The position numbers and the translations under genes were made by a program. From Actinomadura mexicana (GTDB taxonomy: Bacteria; Actinomycetota; Actinomycetes; Streptosporangiales; Streptosporangiaceae): a stretch of 64,000 nucleotides of DNA. A model generated the notes under the pieces. That model made no database searches. It saw nothing but the letters and a program-made list of their open reading frames with translations, and had not been told where the DNA came from. Position 1 is the stretch's first letter, and every line of letters starts with the position of its first letter. Shown piece by piece: positions 42,710 to 52,356 of this stretch. The stretch spans positions 1 through 64,000 of the forward strand of contig NZ_FZNP01000015.1 in the NCBI RefSeq assembly GCF_900188105.1, written 5' to 3'.

Positions 42710-42846
42710 CTCAGGACCAGACACGGCGTCAGTCTGACAGGGCGATCCCAATCGGGGCGCCTGTTTTTCCCGGTGCCATAAAGTTGGTTACAAGCGGGAT
42801 CCGTGACGACCGCCGCCGGTGTTCGGTCCGTCGGGCGTCGTCCCGC

Positions 42847-43035
42847 CACTTGCATGGCGACAAAGGCTACGGCTACACCGACCTGCGGTTCTGGCTACGC
42901 GATCGCGGCACCACCCCGCGCATCGCCCGACGCGGCATCGAGTCCTCCGACCGGCTCGGTCGGCACCGCTGGGTGGTGGAACGAACGGGGTCCTGGCCGA
43001 GCGGCTGCCGCCGACTACACCGCTACTACGAACGC
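42847..43035 (+). pseudogene. IS5-type transposase C-terminal remnant
   Basis: The translation HGDKGYGYTDLRFWLRDRG, TPRIARRGIESSDRLGRHRW and VVERTGSW is the C-terminal third of IS5-group DDE transposases, including the HRWVVERT segment with the catalytic Glu. The N-terminal two thirds are missing and the normal continuation after RRLHRYYER is replaced by sequence of the next gene on the other strand. No terminal inverted repeats found. Confidence 0.85.
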
Positions 43036-43257
43036 ATCGGCGGTGCGCCCGGTCAGCTCCTCCAGTGCTCCGCGGTAGGGCGGGTACGGCCATAGGACCT
43101 CTCCGCGCTCCCAACGTCGGATCCGCTCCTCGTCGCCGATCAGTGCCTTCTCACGTGCCGTGGAAGTCCGGCAAAGCACGTCAGCCATATCCCTCCGCGG
43201 GGGGTGGTCCGCCTCGCGCCATGCGCTGAGCTGCACGTTGGGGATGGAGTCGGACAT
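43015..43257 (-). pseudogene. XRE-family regulator N-terminal fragment truncated by the IS remnant
   Basis: 80 residues. MSDSIPNVQLSAWREADHPP, then MADVLCRTSTAREKALIGDEERIRRWERGEVLWPYPPYRGALEELTGRTADA is the start of an actinobacterial XRE HTH protein that normally continues into a tetratricopeptide domain. Similarity ends at ~43030, where the transposase fragment begins on the opposite strand, so the gene was cut by an insertion. Confidence 0.75.
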
Positions 43258-43571
43258 TCAACCTTGCCTCGTCGGGAAAAGGGACCTATTGGGGTCGGAT
43301 TAACGGTCCTCGCGGAAGGTGATGGCTGGTTGTCTTTCTGTTAGTCAACACCGTACGTCCGGATCACTGTGATCAGTGACTTCCGGGAGGCACGCTTGGC
43401 GGTCCCCCGTCCCGCTAACAGCCCACCAGTGTATTTGGCCCCGCGAAGACGAATGTCAGCATGGCCAGAGTTGACACCTTCCTACCCCTGCCCTGAGCGC
43501 GCCCGATGGGAGACACTTCCTTGTGCACGGAAAGCGAATCCCCCGACGTGGGGAGGACGATTGGAGAACCG
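43258..43571. other. Intergenic, no gene seen
   Basis: Divergent upstream region of the truncated XRE gene and the AhpD-like gene. Slightly AT-richer than surroundings; no clear promoter or repeat identified. Confidence 0.4.
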
Positions 43572-44126
43572 ATGCCGCATATCGCCTTGGGGAACGACGC
43601 GTCCGGAATCATCTCGCTGTTCGCCTACCGGCCCGAGACCGCCCGCCCGTTGAGCGAGCTGGCCGAGGTGCTGCTGCGCGGCCCGAGCACGCTGGGCCGC
43701 GGAGAACGGGAACTGATCGCCTCCTACGTCTCGGCCCTCAACGACTGCGAGTTCTGCACCACCTCGCACGCGGCGTTCGCCGCAGCCCAGCTCCCCGAGG
43801 GCATCGCGCTGGTCGACCAGGTACGGGCCGACCTAGAGAGCGCGCCCATCCCGGCGAAACTGAAGGCCCTGCTGCGGGTGGCCGGCGCCGTCCAGCGGAG
43901 CGGGCGCGACGTGCGGCCCGAGGACGTGGCCGCCGCCCGCGCCGAGGGCGCGACCGACGTCGAGGTGCACGACACGGTGCTGATCGCCGCCGCATTCTGC
44001 ATGTTCAACCGGTACGTGGACGGCCTCGGCACGACCCTGCCCGATGACACCGCGGAATACGCGGCGTCCGCCGACGCGATCGTCAGCGGCGGATACCTGG
44101 CCATACTCGGCCACCCGGAGGCGTAA
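43572..44126 (+). CDS. AhpD/carboxymuconolactone decarboxylase-like peroxidase-related protein
   Basis: 184 aa. The AhpD-type motif is SALNDCEFCTTSHAAFAAAQ (CxxC with a downstream His), and a second helical repeat contains FCMFNRYVDGLG. This fits the peroxidase-related alkylhydroperoxidase D-like subfamily. ATG 43572 follows TTGGAGAACCG. It is an intact gene among remnants, so it may be island cargo. Confidence 0.88.
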   Translation: MPHIALGNDASGIISLFAYRPETARPLSELAEVLLRGPSTLGRGERELIASYVSALNDCEFCTTSHAAFAAAQLPEGIALVDQVRADLESAPIPAKLKALLRVAGAVQRSGRDVRPEDVAAARAEGATDVEVHDTVLIAAAFCMFNRYVDGLGTTLPDDTAEYAASADAIVSGGYLAILGHPEA

Positions 44127-44205
44127 GTCGGCAAGTGCGCCGGTGAGCACTCCGGGAGTAGCCGCCCGCGCCGTCCACTCGCTTCGATTTACACGAGACT
44201 GCCGG

Positions 44206-44490
44206 ATTCAACGGCGTAACTCGGCTAGGTCGGGGAGGCTTTTCCGGGAGCACGTCGCCGAGTTCAGGACTGCTGACGATGGGCGGATCCTCCAAACAGA
44301 GCGAGGCGGCAACGTCGGCTCCACCGCCTACGGCGATGTCCGGGCGGTGGCTCGGGCTCTGGCCCTGACCCCTGAACAGGCCGCCCCCTCCCCTGGCGCG
44401 GCGGCCGTACGACCTGCGGCACGCGGTGGGGCATCGCACTGGCTCAACTCAGGTGTTCCAGCCACCGAGGCCGCCGAACCGGGGGAAGAT
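44206..44490 (+). pseudogene. Tyrosine integrase C-terminal remnant (first)
   Basis: LFREHVAEF, DDGRILQTERGG and ALALTPEQAA appear in one frame, RRPYDLRHAV in another and SHWLNSGVPATEAAE back in the first. In order these form the box-II segment of AICE/phage tyrosine integrases. At least two frameshifts occur (~44385, ~44430), and the nucleophilic Tyr region is gone. The rest of 44127-44716 holds nothing else. Confidence 0.8.
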
Positions 44491-44716
44491 CAAGGTGTCC
44501 GTGGAACCGGGGAAAGCTCCACCTCTCTGTTGCTACCTCCTGCGGTCGCCTCTTGCCGCGCTGGTTTGGCACGACCTGGACAGGCAGCAAGTGCTGGCCC
44601 GCGTAAGGGGCGGATGCTAACCGCTCGATCATGTTCCTCGCCCTCAAGGGATGGATGAGACGAGGCTGCGGGCGCCGTGGCCGGGTCTGCCGGGGGCGTG
44701 TGATGGGATCGGGCGA

Positions 44717-45508
44717 ATGGATCACCAGTCGGAAGCCGCCCACATTCGTTCGGTCTGCGTCGAGTTCCTCGGGGAGCACTTGGGACCTCAGTTGGCCGCG
44801 CTGGCCAGACCGGGATTCGGTCTCAGCCCGGCCGGCGAATCCCGTCCGGCGGCGGGACGCAGCCGCCTAGGCGGCGCGGCCCTCATGGACCCGGAAACGC
44901 CGTGGCCATACGCCGATGAACTGCCACTCAGCCTGTACGCCGTGCTCGACACCGACGAACTCGCCCCGTGGCTCGGGGACGAGCTGCCCGTTCGGCCTGG
45001 ACTGCTCAACTTCTTCCTCGATGATTTCGAAGACTGTCGGGTCATCCCTGCGGACCCGGCTAGTGCCGTTGAGCTCAGGTCGCCCGACGATCACGTCTTC
45101 GCAGCCGTCCCGCTGCACGCCAAACCTGGCCTGTCGCTCCCCGACATGTGGTGGGGCGGAACGTTGGACGATCTCATCGAGGGCTTCGGGCTCGACCCGG
45201 GCCCCGACCTCACAAGCATCTGTGACCCAGCGGAGTCGGTGACCAGCCTGTTCGCCGGAGATGACTCCCCGGGCGGGTATTACCCGGGGGCGATCGATGT
45301 CGACCAAGCCTTCGGCTGGCCGCTGTGGACAGCGCCGGGCGACCCGCTCCCGGATCTGCGGGGGGAGTACACCCACCTTCTCCACCTCTCCAGCAACCTC
45401 GGCGAGTGGGAATTCCCTAAGGGAGGTTCGCTGAACTTCCTCATCCCGAGGCAGGCGCTTCGCGACGGCGACTACTCACAGACATTCGTCGCGTTGGACG
45501 CTGGTTAG
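44717..45508 (+). CDS. DUF1963/YwqG-like protein
   Basis: 263 aa. The layout suggests the YwqG/DUF1963 family: RSRLGGAALMDPETPWPYAD (typical SKxGGxPxLPxxxxWP), a mid-protein LNFFLDD, and C-terminal HLLHLSSNLGEWEF plus GSLNFLIPRQALRDGDYSQ. Function is unknown in the family. ATG 44717 is preceded by a weak GGGCGA; an upstream start at 44651 is possible but lies in the integrase-remnant spacer. Confidence 0.75.
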   Translation: MDHQSEAAHIRSVCVEFLGEHLGPQLAALARPGFGLSPAGESRPAAGRSRLGGAALMDPETPWPYADELPLSLYAVLDTDELAPWLGDELPVRPGLLNFFLDDFEDCRVIPADPASAVELRSPDDHVFAAVPLHAKPGLSLPDMWWGGTLDDLIEGFGLDPGPDLTSICDPAESVTSLFAGDDSPGGYYPGAIDVDQAFGWPLWTAPGDPLPDLRGEYTHLLHLSSNLGEWEFPKGGSLNFLIPRQALRDGDYSQTFVALDAG

Positions 45509-45884
45509 AGGAAACCCGTTCGGTGGGGCGAGGGATGGGCCAAATCTCACAAGAACATAATCCGCCTCACCACGGTGGAGCCACTCCTCAATGGAAGCTG
45601 GGCCACGACACATCCGTAGGACCAGCCGCACGTTGTCAACGTCGGGCGAATCCACGCGTCGTCGACAGACGTGAGGGCCGCGACTTCCCTGTGCGCTGGC
45701 ATGGCCGGCCGAAGGCCAGGTTACGCCCTGGTGAGAGCGTCGCGGTGTGGTCGCGCCGGTCAGTCGTCCACCATAGATTGTGCCGCTGCCGTCGATCGTT
45801 GAGAGCGGGACGCTGATTCACCCGTCCGGGGGAACCACTTAACCCCTCGTGGGCGATCTGCGGTATTCGCAGGCCAGGCAATCT
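45509..45884. other. Intergenic, no gene seen
   Basis: Open frames are short and lack coding pattern. No RNA gene, repeat or terminator of note. Confidence 0.4.
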
Positions 45885-46445
45885 ATGCATATGGCGATCA
45901 AGCTGATTCACAAGGTCCCGGCCACCAGCGACACCGAACGGCCGGCTCCCCGCTGGGCTCTGCGGCTGGCCTACGCGCTGCCGCTGCTGTTGCTGCCCTC
46001 GTGCCTGTGGCGGCTGCCGTTCGCGTTCCACTTCCCGATGGGACAGGTCCAGGACACCAGCCTGCCCCGTCTGGCGATCTCCATCCCGTACGTGTTCGGG
46101 CTCAGCATCCTGACCGAGGCCTCAGCGCTGGCGGCGATCGGCCTGGTCAGTCGGTGGGGTGAAGTGCTCCCAGCCTGGGTCCCGATCGTCGGCGGCAGGC
46201 GCGTCCCGCCGATGCTGGTGGTCATCCCCGCCGCGCTCGGCGGACTGGTCATGACGGTCGTGACGGTAATGATGGGACTCACCCGGTTTGGAGTCATCGA
46301 CGGGACCCCGTACGAGAACATCTGGTGGGAGGCGTTGGCCGAGACCGCCATCACCCCGATCGCTGCGTGGGGACCGATCTTGCTCGCCCTGACCGCCGCC
46401 TACCACCTGCGCCGCCGCCAGCCCGCCCCCACCGGGTGTCGGTGA
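45885..46445 (+). CDS. Integral membrane protein
   Basis: 186 aa with four to five hydrophobic helices (LAYALPLLLLPSCLWRLPFAF; IPYVFGLSILTEASALAAIGLV; PMLVVIPAALGGLVMTVVTVMMG; ITPIAAWGPILLALTAAYHL). The pattern resembles actinobacterial DUF3995-like small membrane proteins, but I do not assign a family. Starts ATG at 45885 or 45891; GTG 45849 would add 12 residues. Confidence 0.75.
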   Translation: MHMAIKLIHKVPATSDTERPAPRWALRLAYALPLLLLPSCLWRLPFAFHFPMGQVQDTSLPRLAISIPYVFGLSILTEASALAAIGLVSRWGEVLPAWVPIVGGRRVPPMLVVIPAALGGLVMTVVTVMMGLTRFGVIDGTPYENIWWEALAETAITPIAAWGPILLALTAAYHLRRRQPAPTGCR

Positions 46446-46730
46446 AAATCATCAACGAACGTGGTCGCTACACGCGGGCGAATCCAAACGGCGTTCGATC
46501 ACAGTCACGCCCTGGTGCTCATCACCAAACAGCCTTGGAAGCTCCGGCGTCGACTCGTCAGGGCGGCGGCGCGCCCCTGCGGGGAGCGGTCCGGGCGGGG
46601 CCGGCGGGCGTGGCACGGCGCGCGGCCCTGCGCGGCCGTCCGGTGACCGGCGTCCACGCCGCACGCTCCGGCCGACCTGGCGCGGTACCGCGCAGCGGCC
46701 TGAGCGCCGCGGCCCCTTGACACCAGTGAC

Positions 46731-47172
46731 CTGGTGATCGGGGCTCCCGAGTCTCGGACGAGCAAGCGCACCGTGAGTTTCCCAGCGGGCCTCGTCCCGT
46801 TGATCCGGGAACACCTGCGGCCACCCGTCGCCGAGGATGCGTCGCATCTCGTCTTCGCGGGCCCGAACGGCGGAGTACTGCGGCGGGGCAACTTCCGGCG
46901 GGCGTCCCGGTGGGCCCTGGCCGTGGAAACAGCTCGCCCGCCACACGGCGCTCACACCCGCACAGGTGGCCTCTCCCCTGGCCGGACGGCCCTACGACCT
47001 CAGCCACAGCGGCGTCACGCTCGGCCTCAACGCCGGCGTTCCGGCGCCCGAGGTCGCCCGCCGCGCCGGGCACGGCGTCGACGTGCTGCTACGGGTCTAC
47101 GCCGGGTGCATCGACGGCCATGATCACATGAGGAACGGCCGTATCGAGGACGCGCTCAAGGACGACGACTAG
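46731..47172 (+). pseudogene. Tyrosine integrase C-terminal remnant (second)
   Basis: One frame reads SRTSKRTVSFPAGLVPLIREHL and LVFAGPNGGVLRRGNFRRASRW. After a frameshift near 46925 the next frame reads ARHTALTPAQVASPLAGRPYD, LGLNAGVPAPEVARRAGHG and VLLRVYAGCIDGHD. The box-II Arg of RH is lost (YDLSHS), while GHG and the terminal Tyr segment remain. The upstream catalytic half is absent. It is a dead integrase of the same family as the intact one at 61196-62584. The 46446-46730 stretch shows no gene. Confidence 0.88.
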
Positions 47173-47317
47173 GCGCGTCCAGCATCGAGACCACGCTCCC
47201 CCCACACCGGTCACTGCTGCGTGGAGTTCGGCCCGCGCGGCGAATGAGTCCGGCGTCCGCCTCCAGCGTCTTCAGCCGGTCTATGGTCATTTCGTCGGAA
47301 ACGTGCGGGAGGTCCGG

Positions 47318-48130
47318 GTGGCGGTAGGGCGGGTTCTGGCGGCGGTCGTGCTGGCGGGTGGAATGCTGACAGCGTGCGGGCAGAGCGGCTCCGAGTCGTT
47401 GCTGGACGAGCCGACCCTGGTGGTAGGGGTGCGGCCGGACCTGCCGGGGCTGGGGCTGCGGCGACCGGACGGCCGGTTCGAGGGGTTCGACATCGATGTC
47501 GCGCGGTACGTGGCGGACCGGCTCGGGAAGAAGGTGCGGTTCGTCCAGGTGCTGGCGTCCGAGCGGATCACGGCGCTGACGTCGGGGCGCGCCGACCTCG
47601 TCCTCGCGACCCTGTCGGTCACGCCCGAACGCAAGACGCAGATCGCGTTCGCCGGGCCGTACTACATGTCCTACCAGGACGTGCTGGTCCGGGCCGACGA
47701 GCGCGGCGTCAAGGGCGTCCGGGACCTGACCGGGCGCCGGTTCTGCGCCGTCGAGGGGGCCGACCCCATCCAGCGGCTGCTGGCGGTGCACGGCATGACC
47801 GCCAGGACCGTCCCCGCCAAGAGCTATGACCAGTGCATGAGCATGATCAAGGGTCGGACGGTGGACGCGATCACGACGAACGACGTCATCCTGGCCGGCC
47901 TCGTCCGGCGGGAGGGCCGCGGGTATCGGCTTGTCAACGCGCGGATCAGCGAGCAGAACACCGGCATCGGGCTCCGCCGCGGCGACGTCGAGGGGTGCGA
48001 GGCGCTGAACCGGGCGATCACCCGCATGTACCAGGACGGGACGGCGGCGAGGTTGACGCACCGGTGGTTCGGCGGCACCGGGCTGGACCTGTCGATCATC
48101 GAGGTGCCGCAGTTCGAGGGGTGCGCCTAG
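47318..48130 (+). CDS. Extracellular solute-binding lipoprotein (SBP family 3)
   Basis: 270 aa. The signal peptide ends in the lipobox MLTACG. The mature protein is a type-3 periplasmic-binding fold: LVVGVRPDLPGLGLRRPDGRFEGFDIDVARYVAD, SGRADLVLATLSVTPERK and VDAITTNDVILAGL. Such proteins deliver amino acids to ABC importers, but no permease or ATPase is adjacent. GTG 47318 has GGGAGG 5 nt upstream; an earlier GTG at 47303 is less well placed. Confidence 0.88.
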   Translation: MAVGRVLAAVVLAGGMLTACGQSGSESLLDEPTLVVGVRPDLPGLGLRRPDGRFEGFDIDVARYVADRLGKKVRFVQVLASERITALTSGRADLVLATLSVTPERKTQIAFAGPYYMSYQDVLVRADERGVKGVRDLTGRRFCAVEGADPIQRLLAVHGMTARTVPAKSYDQCMSMIKGRTVDAITTNDVILAGLVRREGRGYRLVNARISEQNTGIGLRRGDVEGCEALNRAITRMYQDGTAARLTHRWFGGTGLDLSIIEVPQFEGCA

Positions 48131-48217
48131 AAGACTGCACGCCCTGCCGTGTTCCGTGACTGTTCCGTGAACACCCGGCAATGGCCGGTAGGAGTGAGGA
48201 TCTACCGGGTAACAACG

Positions 48218-48260
48218 AGAACGGCCCCTGACCGCGTTTTAGCTGGTCAGGGGCCGTTCT
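48218..48260. terminator. Hairpin beside the distal att site
   Basis: A perfect 16-bp stem (AGAACGGCCCCTGACC, 48218-48233, with 48245-48260). It is the counterpart of the integrase terminator at 62657-62695, so an older element's end lies here (copy B flank, from ~48209). Confidence 0.85.
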
Positions 48261-48269
48261 ACATGACGG

Positions 48270-48322
48270 TGGCGGGTGCAGGGTTCGAACCTGCTTAAAC
48301 TAAGCCGACGGATTTACAGTCC
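48270..48322 (-). repeat. attL: displaced 3' half of tRNA-Tyr
   Basis: 53 nt matching 62706-62758 (tRNA-Tyr 3' end through the anticodon region) with 3 mismatches, all in the variable-arm segment. The 5' half of the tRNA is missing. It is the far-end attachment repeat left when the element inserted at the tRNA-Tyr 3' end. Confidence 0.92.
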
Positions 48323-48822
48323 CACCGCGGGACTCCCCTGATCTGCACTAACGCCGCCCGCCCGTCGAACTTCGGCCCGCATTAGGCACAATCGCCGGAG
48401 CCTCACACACCGCTCCGGAGGGCTCACCCGCGCGAACGGCGCCCAAGGTGTGACAGACAGCTTCGCGCGGGTGTGCCCTCCGGCCCGCGGGGGGCTGGGG
48501 GCCGCGAGGCCCCCGCTTCACGCTCGCTGAGCCGTCAAAGTCCAAGCAGTCGTACAGACCGCTGCTGTACCCATGCTGTACGGCGGTCCTCCATGCGCTG
48601 CGTCAGCACCCAAGCCGAGCGGCTCGGAACCATAGGCCGAAGCCGGCCAAGGTGAGCTCTGGCAGCAGGGCGACAGCGATCGTTCAGTGTCCCCCACCCT
48701 CAACCGTGCCTGGGACTGCCGGGCTGCCCGTTGACGACAGCCATGCGGGACTGCCCTGTGGGCAAGGCAACGGGCTGGGTTCTATACGTGATCTCTCGGG
48801 ATAAAACCACTAGCCTTCACGT
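48323..48822. other. Left end of the element, no gene
   Basis: 500 bp between attL and the methyltransferase gene. It includes an AACTTCGGCCCG segment (48367) that also occurs just after the integrase stop (62583), and repeated CTGTAC words at 48550-48590 that could be integrase/excisionase arm sites. The last 60 bp are AT-rich (GGATAAAACCACTAG) and probably hold the promoter of the next gene. Confidence 0.4.
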
Positions 48823-51708
48823 ATGAGCGTTACTCTGCCCCAGAGCCTCGCCCACGTACTGGATGGTCTCGACTACGTGGGCTCCGATGGCTTGGTGACC
48901 GTGGGTGATGCTCCGTCGGATGGTCGGGGGTACATCTGGCATGACTTGGAGCACAAGGTAGGGCTAGACGCTGCCTTTTTCTATGACGGAGTCCCGCTCG
49001 TCGGATTCGCTGCCATGGACTCGCAGGTCGATGGCCTCTCCGGTCTACGGAAGCGCTTGTGGAACTATGGTCGGGTTCCACTATTGATCGTTTCCGATTC
49101 TGACAGCTCAACTACTGTTTTTAATGCTCTCTCTAACCCCAGAGACGACTCAAACCCGCATGCGAGACCACTCTCGACTGCTTCGCATTCGGAGCGAGCA
49201 GAAGAAGTACTCAAAGCATTTGCACGAAAGCAAGTCGAGGCGGGCGTGTTCGCACGTGACCATCTTGCTTCCTACCGCGATAGCCGTCGCGTCGACCGAA
49301 GCCTGCTTAAAAATCTTCGATACTTTCGTCAGCGCCATGGGAGAGAGTCGCTTAGGCGTGCTTCGGCCATTGATGACCTGGTCGGCGGGACTCTGATTGT
49401 CAGTTACCTAGTTGACCGGCAGGTCCTAGATGCTAGACACCTGTATGAACTAACTGGGACGCAAGACTTCAACTCCTTGTTGATGGGTGGAGTGTCCTCG
49501 ACTCTGCGACTTTTTGAAGGCCTAGCGCAAAAATTCAATGGCGACGTTTTTGGAGCAATGCCCGACGCCATCATGGCGCTTGATGACGAGGATCTCCAGG
49601 CAGCAGCTGCCTTGTTGCGTGGTGACGACCTCGCAACGGGCCAAACATCTCTATGGCCATACGATTTCTCGATCGTTCCACCCGACCTAGTGAGCAGCGT
49701 CTACGAGCAACTACTGGAAGACAAGCGAGCGTCAGAGGCTACGCACTATACCCCCAAGTTCCTCGTTAACCTCGTCTTGGATGAACTGCTACCACTCGAT
49801 TCGGACGATATGCCACGAATAGTGGATCTCGCCTGCGGAAGTGGAGCCTTCATCACCGAAGCTTTTAGACGACTCGTTTACCGACAGAGCAGAGTTAGTT
49901 CCACCCTCGGCTACAACCAACTCACCGAAGTACTTCAAAAGCACATATTCGGCATTGATATCAACAAACCAGCGGCTCGGGCTACAGTATTTGGTCTCTA
50001 TCTCAGCCTACTGGAGCAGGTCGATCCACCGACGATTTGGGACAGTGTCGTCCTGCCCCAGCTTATCGGGAAGAACGTCGTCGTTGCTGACGCATTTGAT
50101 GATCATGCCCTGTCGGGAGAGACTTTCGACATTGTCGTAAGCAATCCACCCTGGGTGAGTAAGATTACCGGCCCGGCACAACGTTTCCTCAAAGAAAAAG
50201 ATCGTCATATCGGCGATAAGCAGCTAGCCCAAGCCTTCGTGTGGCTGGCCACGGAGATGCTGAAGCCAGGGGGCTCCCTCGGCCTTGTCATGCCAGCGAA
50301 GGCGATGCTTCACAATCGCAGCAAGCCGAATCTTGCTTTTCGGGCTGCCGCCTTCAAAGAGCTAGAGTTCAGGACAGTCGTGGACTTGTCAGCTCTGAGG
50401 AAGAACATCTTTGCGCACGCGATTGCACCGACCGCAGTTGTAGTTGCGCGTCGGCCCGATTCAAGAAAGGAAGATAATTCGAGGAGAGCCGATCGGTCCA
50501 TCCTCCATGTAGCCCCTCATAACCGCACGCTTAATGTAGCCATAGATGGGCTCGTCATTGCACCAGAAGAGATTCGGGCAGTGAGTAGTCTGGCTGCTAT
50601 CCATCGCCCCGATATCTGGAAAGTTCTGCTATGGGGTTCCGTTCGGGATCTAGAACTGATCGACAAGTTGCGCCTTGAGCATCCCACGCTAGAAAGCGTA
50701 GTCGCGGAGAATAACTGGGCTATGGGACAAGGCTTCAAGGATGCGCCCAGGTCTCGCCAGAAGGATGCCAGCGAACTCCGAGGCCTCCCTGAACTCGACT
50801 CCAGTTTGATCGATCCGCTGCACGTTTCTTCCTTGCCAACCAAAGTATTTGATCGCCCGACTCTTCACCGGCATTCGCCAGCACTATACAGAGGACCTAT
50901 GGTTCTCATCCGCCGAACGATGCCGAGGGGCCGCCTTACGGCCGCCTTCTATGAGAATGATGTCGTCTATTCGAGTGACGCGACCGGTATCGCTGGAGCA
51001 ACGGAAGATAGCTACTTCCTGAAGGCAATAACAGCAGTCCTCGTATCATCGCTTGCCCAGTATTGGCACTTTCTCACCGCCGCCTCCTGGGGCGTAGAAC
51101 GCGATTCCGTAGACCCCAACGAGTTGCGAACGATGCCAATCGCCAAGCCAGATGAGCATCAGATGCGAGTTCTCGAAGAAATATTCAGTACGCCCGCGCC
51201 CTTCGAGGACCTGGCAGAGGACATCGATAACGTCGTCTTCGACATGTACAAGCTCGACGATATGGATAGAGAGCGGGTGCTACAAGGGGTCGTTCAGGGA
51301 GTCCGACGCTTCCAGGCAAATGCTCGGGCCGTTCCGACAGTTGATGACGCTACAATCGGTAACTATCGTTCGGTTCTTGCCTCACGTCTATCAGCCAGTC
51401 TTCCGGACCTTGTCATCAACACCAGTCACTATTTCGAGACAGGGTACTCGATGGTGTCAGTACATTTTTCGCCAGAATCAAGACAAGCAGGTCTCACCGA
51501 ACAACCCTCAAGTATCGATTTGGGTCGTTTTACTGACTCCCTTGCCTCAAATGCACGGACGACCGCTGTTATCGCGCAACCTGCAGGCTTCTTTATCGAT
51601 GGCGACTCGGTTTATATCGTCAAGACTCTCGACCGGGATCGCTGGTCTTATAACGCCGCACTTGACGACGCCGATCGCATCTTCTCGGCCCTAGCTTTTG
51701 AGGCGTAG
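48823..51708 (+). CDS. N6-adenine DNA methyltransferase, large, possible type IIG/defence-type
   Basis: 961 aa. Motif I VDLACGSGAFITEAF (near residue 334) and motif IV VSNPPW (near residue 440) define a gamma-class N6-adenine methylase core. After it come ~400 residues consistent with a target-recognition region and helical tail. The N-terminal 150 residues (WHDLEHKVGLDAAFFYDGVPLVGF...) resemble a nuclease-like fold without an obvious ExK, so may be degenerate. Base composition is visibly lower in GC than its neighbours and codon use differs. It is followed without a gap by a PD-(D/E)xK protein, suggesting a restriction or anti-phage pair. The start ATG lacks a clear ribosome-binding site. 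Confidence 0.85.
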   Translation: MSVTLPQSLAHVLDGLDYVGSDGLVTVGDAPSDGRGYIWHDLEHKVGLDAAFFYDGVPLVGFAAMDSQVDGLSGLRKRLWNYGRVPLLIVSDSDSSTTVFNALSNPRDDSNPHARPLSTASHSERAEEVLKAFARKQVEAGVFARDHLASYRDSRRVDRSLLKNLRYFRQRHGRESLRRASAIDDLVGGTLIVSYLVDRQVLDARHLYELTGTQDFNSLLMGGVSSTLRLFEGLAQKFNGDVFGAMPDAIMALDDEDLQAAAALLRGDDLATGQTSLWPYDFSIVPPDLVSSVYEQLLEDKRASEATHYTPKFLVNLVLDELLPLDSDDMPRIVDLACGSGAFITEAFRRLVYRQSRVSSTLGYNQLTEVLQKHIFGIDINKPAARATVFGLYLSLLEQVDPPTIWDSVVLPQLIGKNVVVADAFDDHALSGETFDIVVSNPPWVSKITGPAQRFLKEKDRHIGDKQLAQAFVWLATEMLKPGGSLGLVMPAKAMLHNRSKPNLAFRAAAFKELEFRTVVDLSALRKNIFAHAIAPTAVVVARRPDSRKEDNSRRADRSILHVAPHNRTLNVAIDGLVIAPEEIRAVSSLAAIHRPDIWKVLLWGSVRDLELIDKLRLEHPTLESVVAENNWAMGQGFKDAPRSRQKDASELRGLPELDSSLIDPLHVSSLPTKVFDRPTLHRHSPALYRGPMVLIRRTMPRGRLTAAFYENDVVYSSDATGIAGATEDSYFLKAITAVLVSSLAQYWHFLTAASWGVERDSVDPNELRTMPIAKPDEHQMRVLEEIFSTPAPFEDLAEDIDNVVFDMYKLDDMDRERVLQGVVQGVRRFQANARAVPTVDDATIGNYRSVLASRLSASLPDLVINTSHYFETGYSMVSVHFSPESRQAGLTEQPSSIDLGRFTDSLASNARTTAVIAQPAGFFIDGDSVYIVKTLDRDRWSYNAALDDADRIFSALAFEA

Positions 51709-52356
51709 ATGCTTGGCGAGATTCTGCCGAACATTCAGGGACGCGCGTCTGTTTGGCTTGCCCGCAAGGCGGCAGCGGACGCCGATTCTCTCCTATACGA
51801 CCTATTTTCTGGTGCAGCTACTCTTTGGCAGAAAGAGTCGTTCAGTAGCTACAATCATCATGAACGCTCTTGTACGGTCAGACTTTACGCATTCTGCCGT
51901 CAAGTAATTTTGGCGGAAAGATACAAGTACGCCCAAGTCAAGCTTTATTATGAGGCGGCTCAGCCCTCTCAAGAGATGTTAGATGGCCTAGCGGATCCTC
52001 TCGCGGCGCCTATTCCGGATTTGACCCTTGAAGTAGGGGGCGTTGAGATACGACTGGAAGCGAAAGTGCTGCGGGGTGATCGCTCTTTTGCCCGTCTCTA
52101 TGTCACCCAAGGAATGGCACGTTTCCTTGATGGACGTTATGGACAGCCGGGCGTGCCTGGTCTCATGGTGGGTTATCTCCAGAGCGGAGATGTTCCAGTT
52201 CTTGTCGACTGGATTAACTCGGCCCTCGTCTCGCTCGCACGCAATCCACAGGAGTCGCTGACTTCGCAGGCGAGCACTCACCCACGAGTCTTCGTCCATC
52301 ACAGTCAACACGCGCCGGATAGTCGACTAATCCACAAGTGGATTGACCTGCGCTGA
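51709..52356 (+). CDS. Putative PD-(D/E)xK nuclease partner
   Basis: 215 aa. The central PIPDLTLEVGGVEIRLEAK puts Asp104 and the Glu117-x-Lys119 pair at the spacing of a PD-(D/E)xK endonuclease core, and a later QGMARFLDGRYG adds a Gln/Arg helix. The ATG begins directly after the methyltransferase stop (TAGATG) with GAGGCG upstream, so the two are translationally coupled. It shares the low-GC composition of its partner. I infer a restriction endonuclease or effector guarded by the methylase; no named family is recognised. Confidence 0.7.
   Translation: MLGEILPNIQGRASVWLARKAAADADSLLYDLFSGAATLWQKESFSSYNHHERSCTVRLYAFCRQVILAERYKYAQVKLYYEAAQPSQEMLDGLADPLAAPIPDLTLEVGGVEIRLEAKVLRGDRSFARLYVTQGMARFLDGRYGQPGVPGLMVGYLQSGDVPVLVDWINSALVSLARNPQESLTSQASTHPRVFVHHSQHAPDSRLIHKWIDLR

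Noticed and set aside
46452..46955. Minus-strand frames in the second integrase remnant
   Set aside because: The plus strand carries clear integrase motifs here; the minus frames are shadows.
48830..49111. Minus-strand 93-codon frame opposite the methyltransferase start
   Set aside because: Opposite-strand shadow; the plus-strand methylase is strongly supported.
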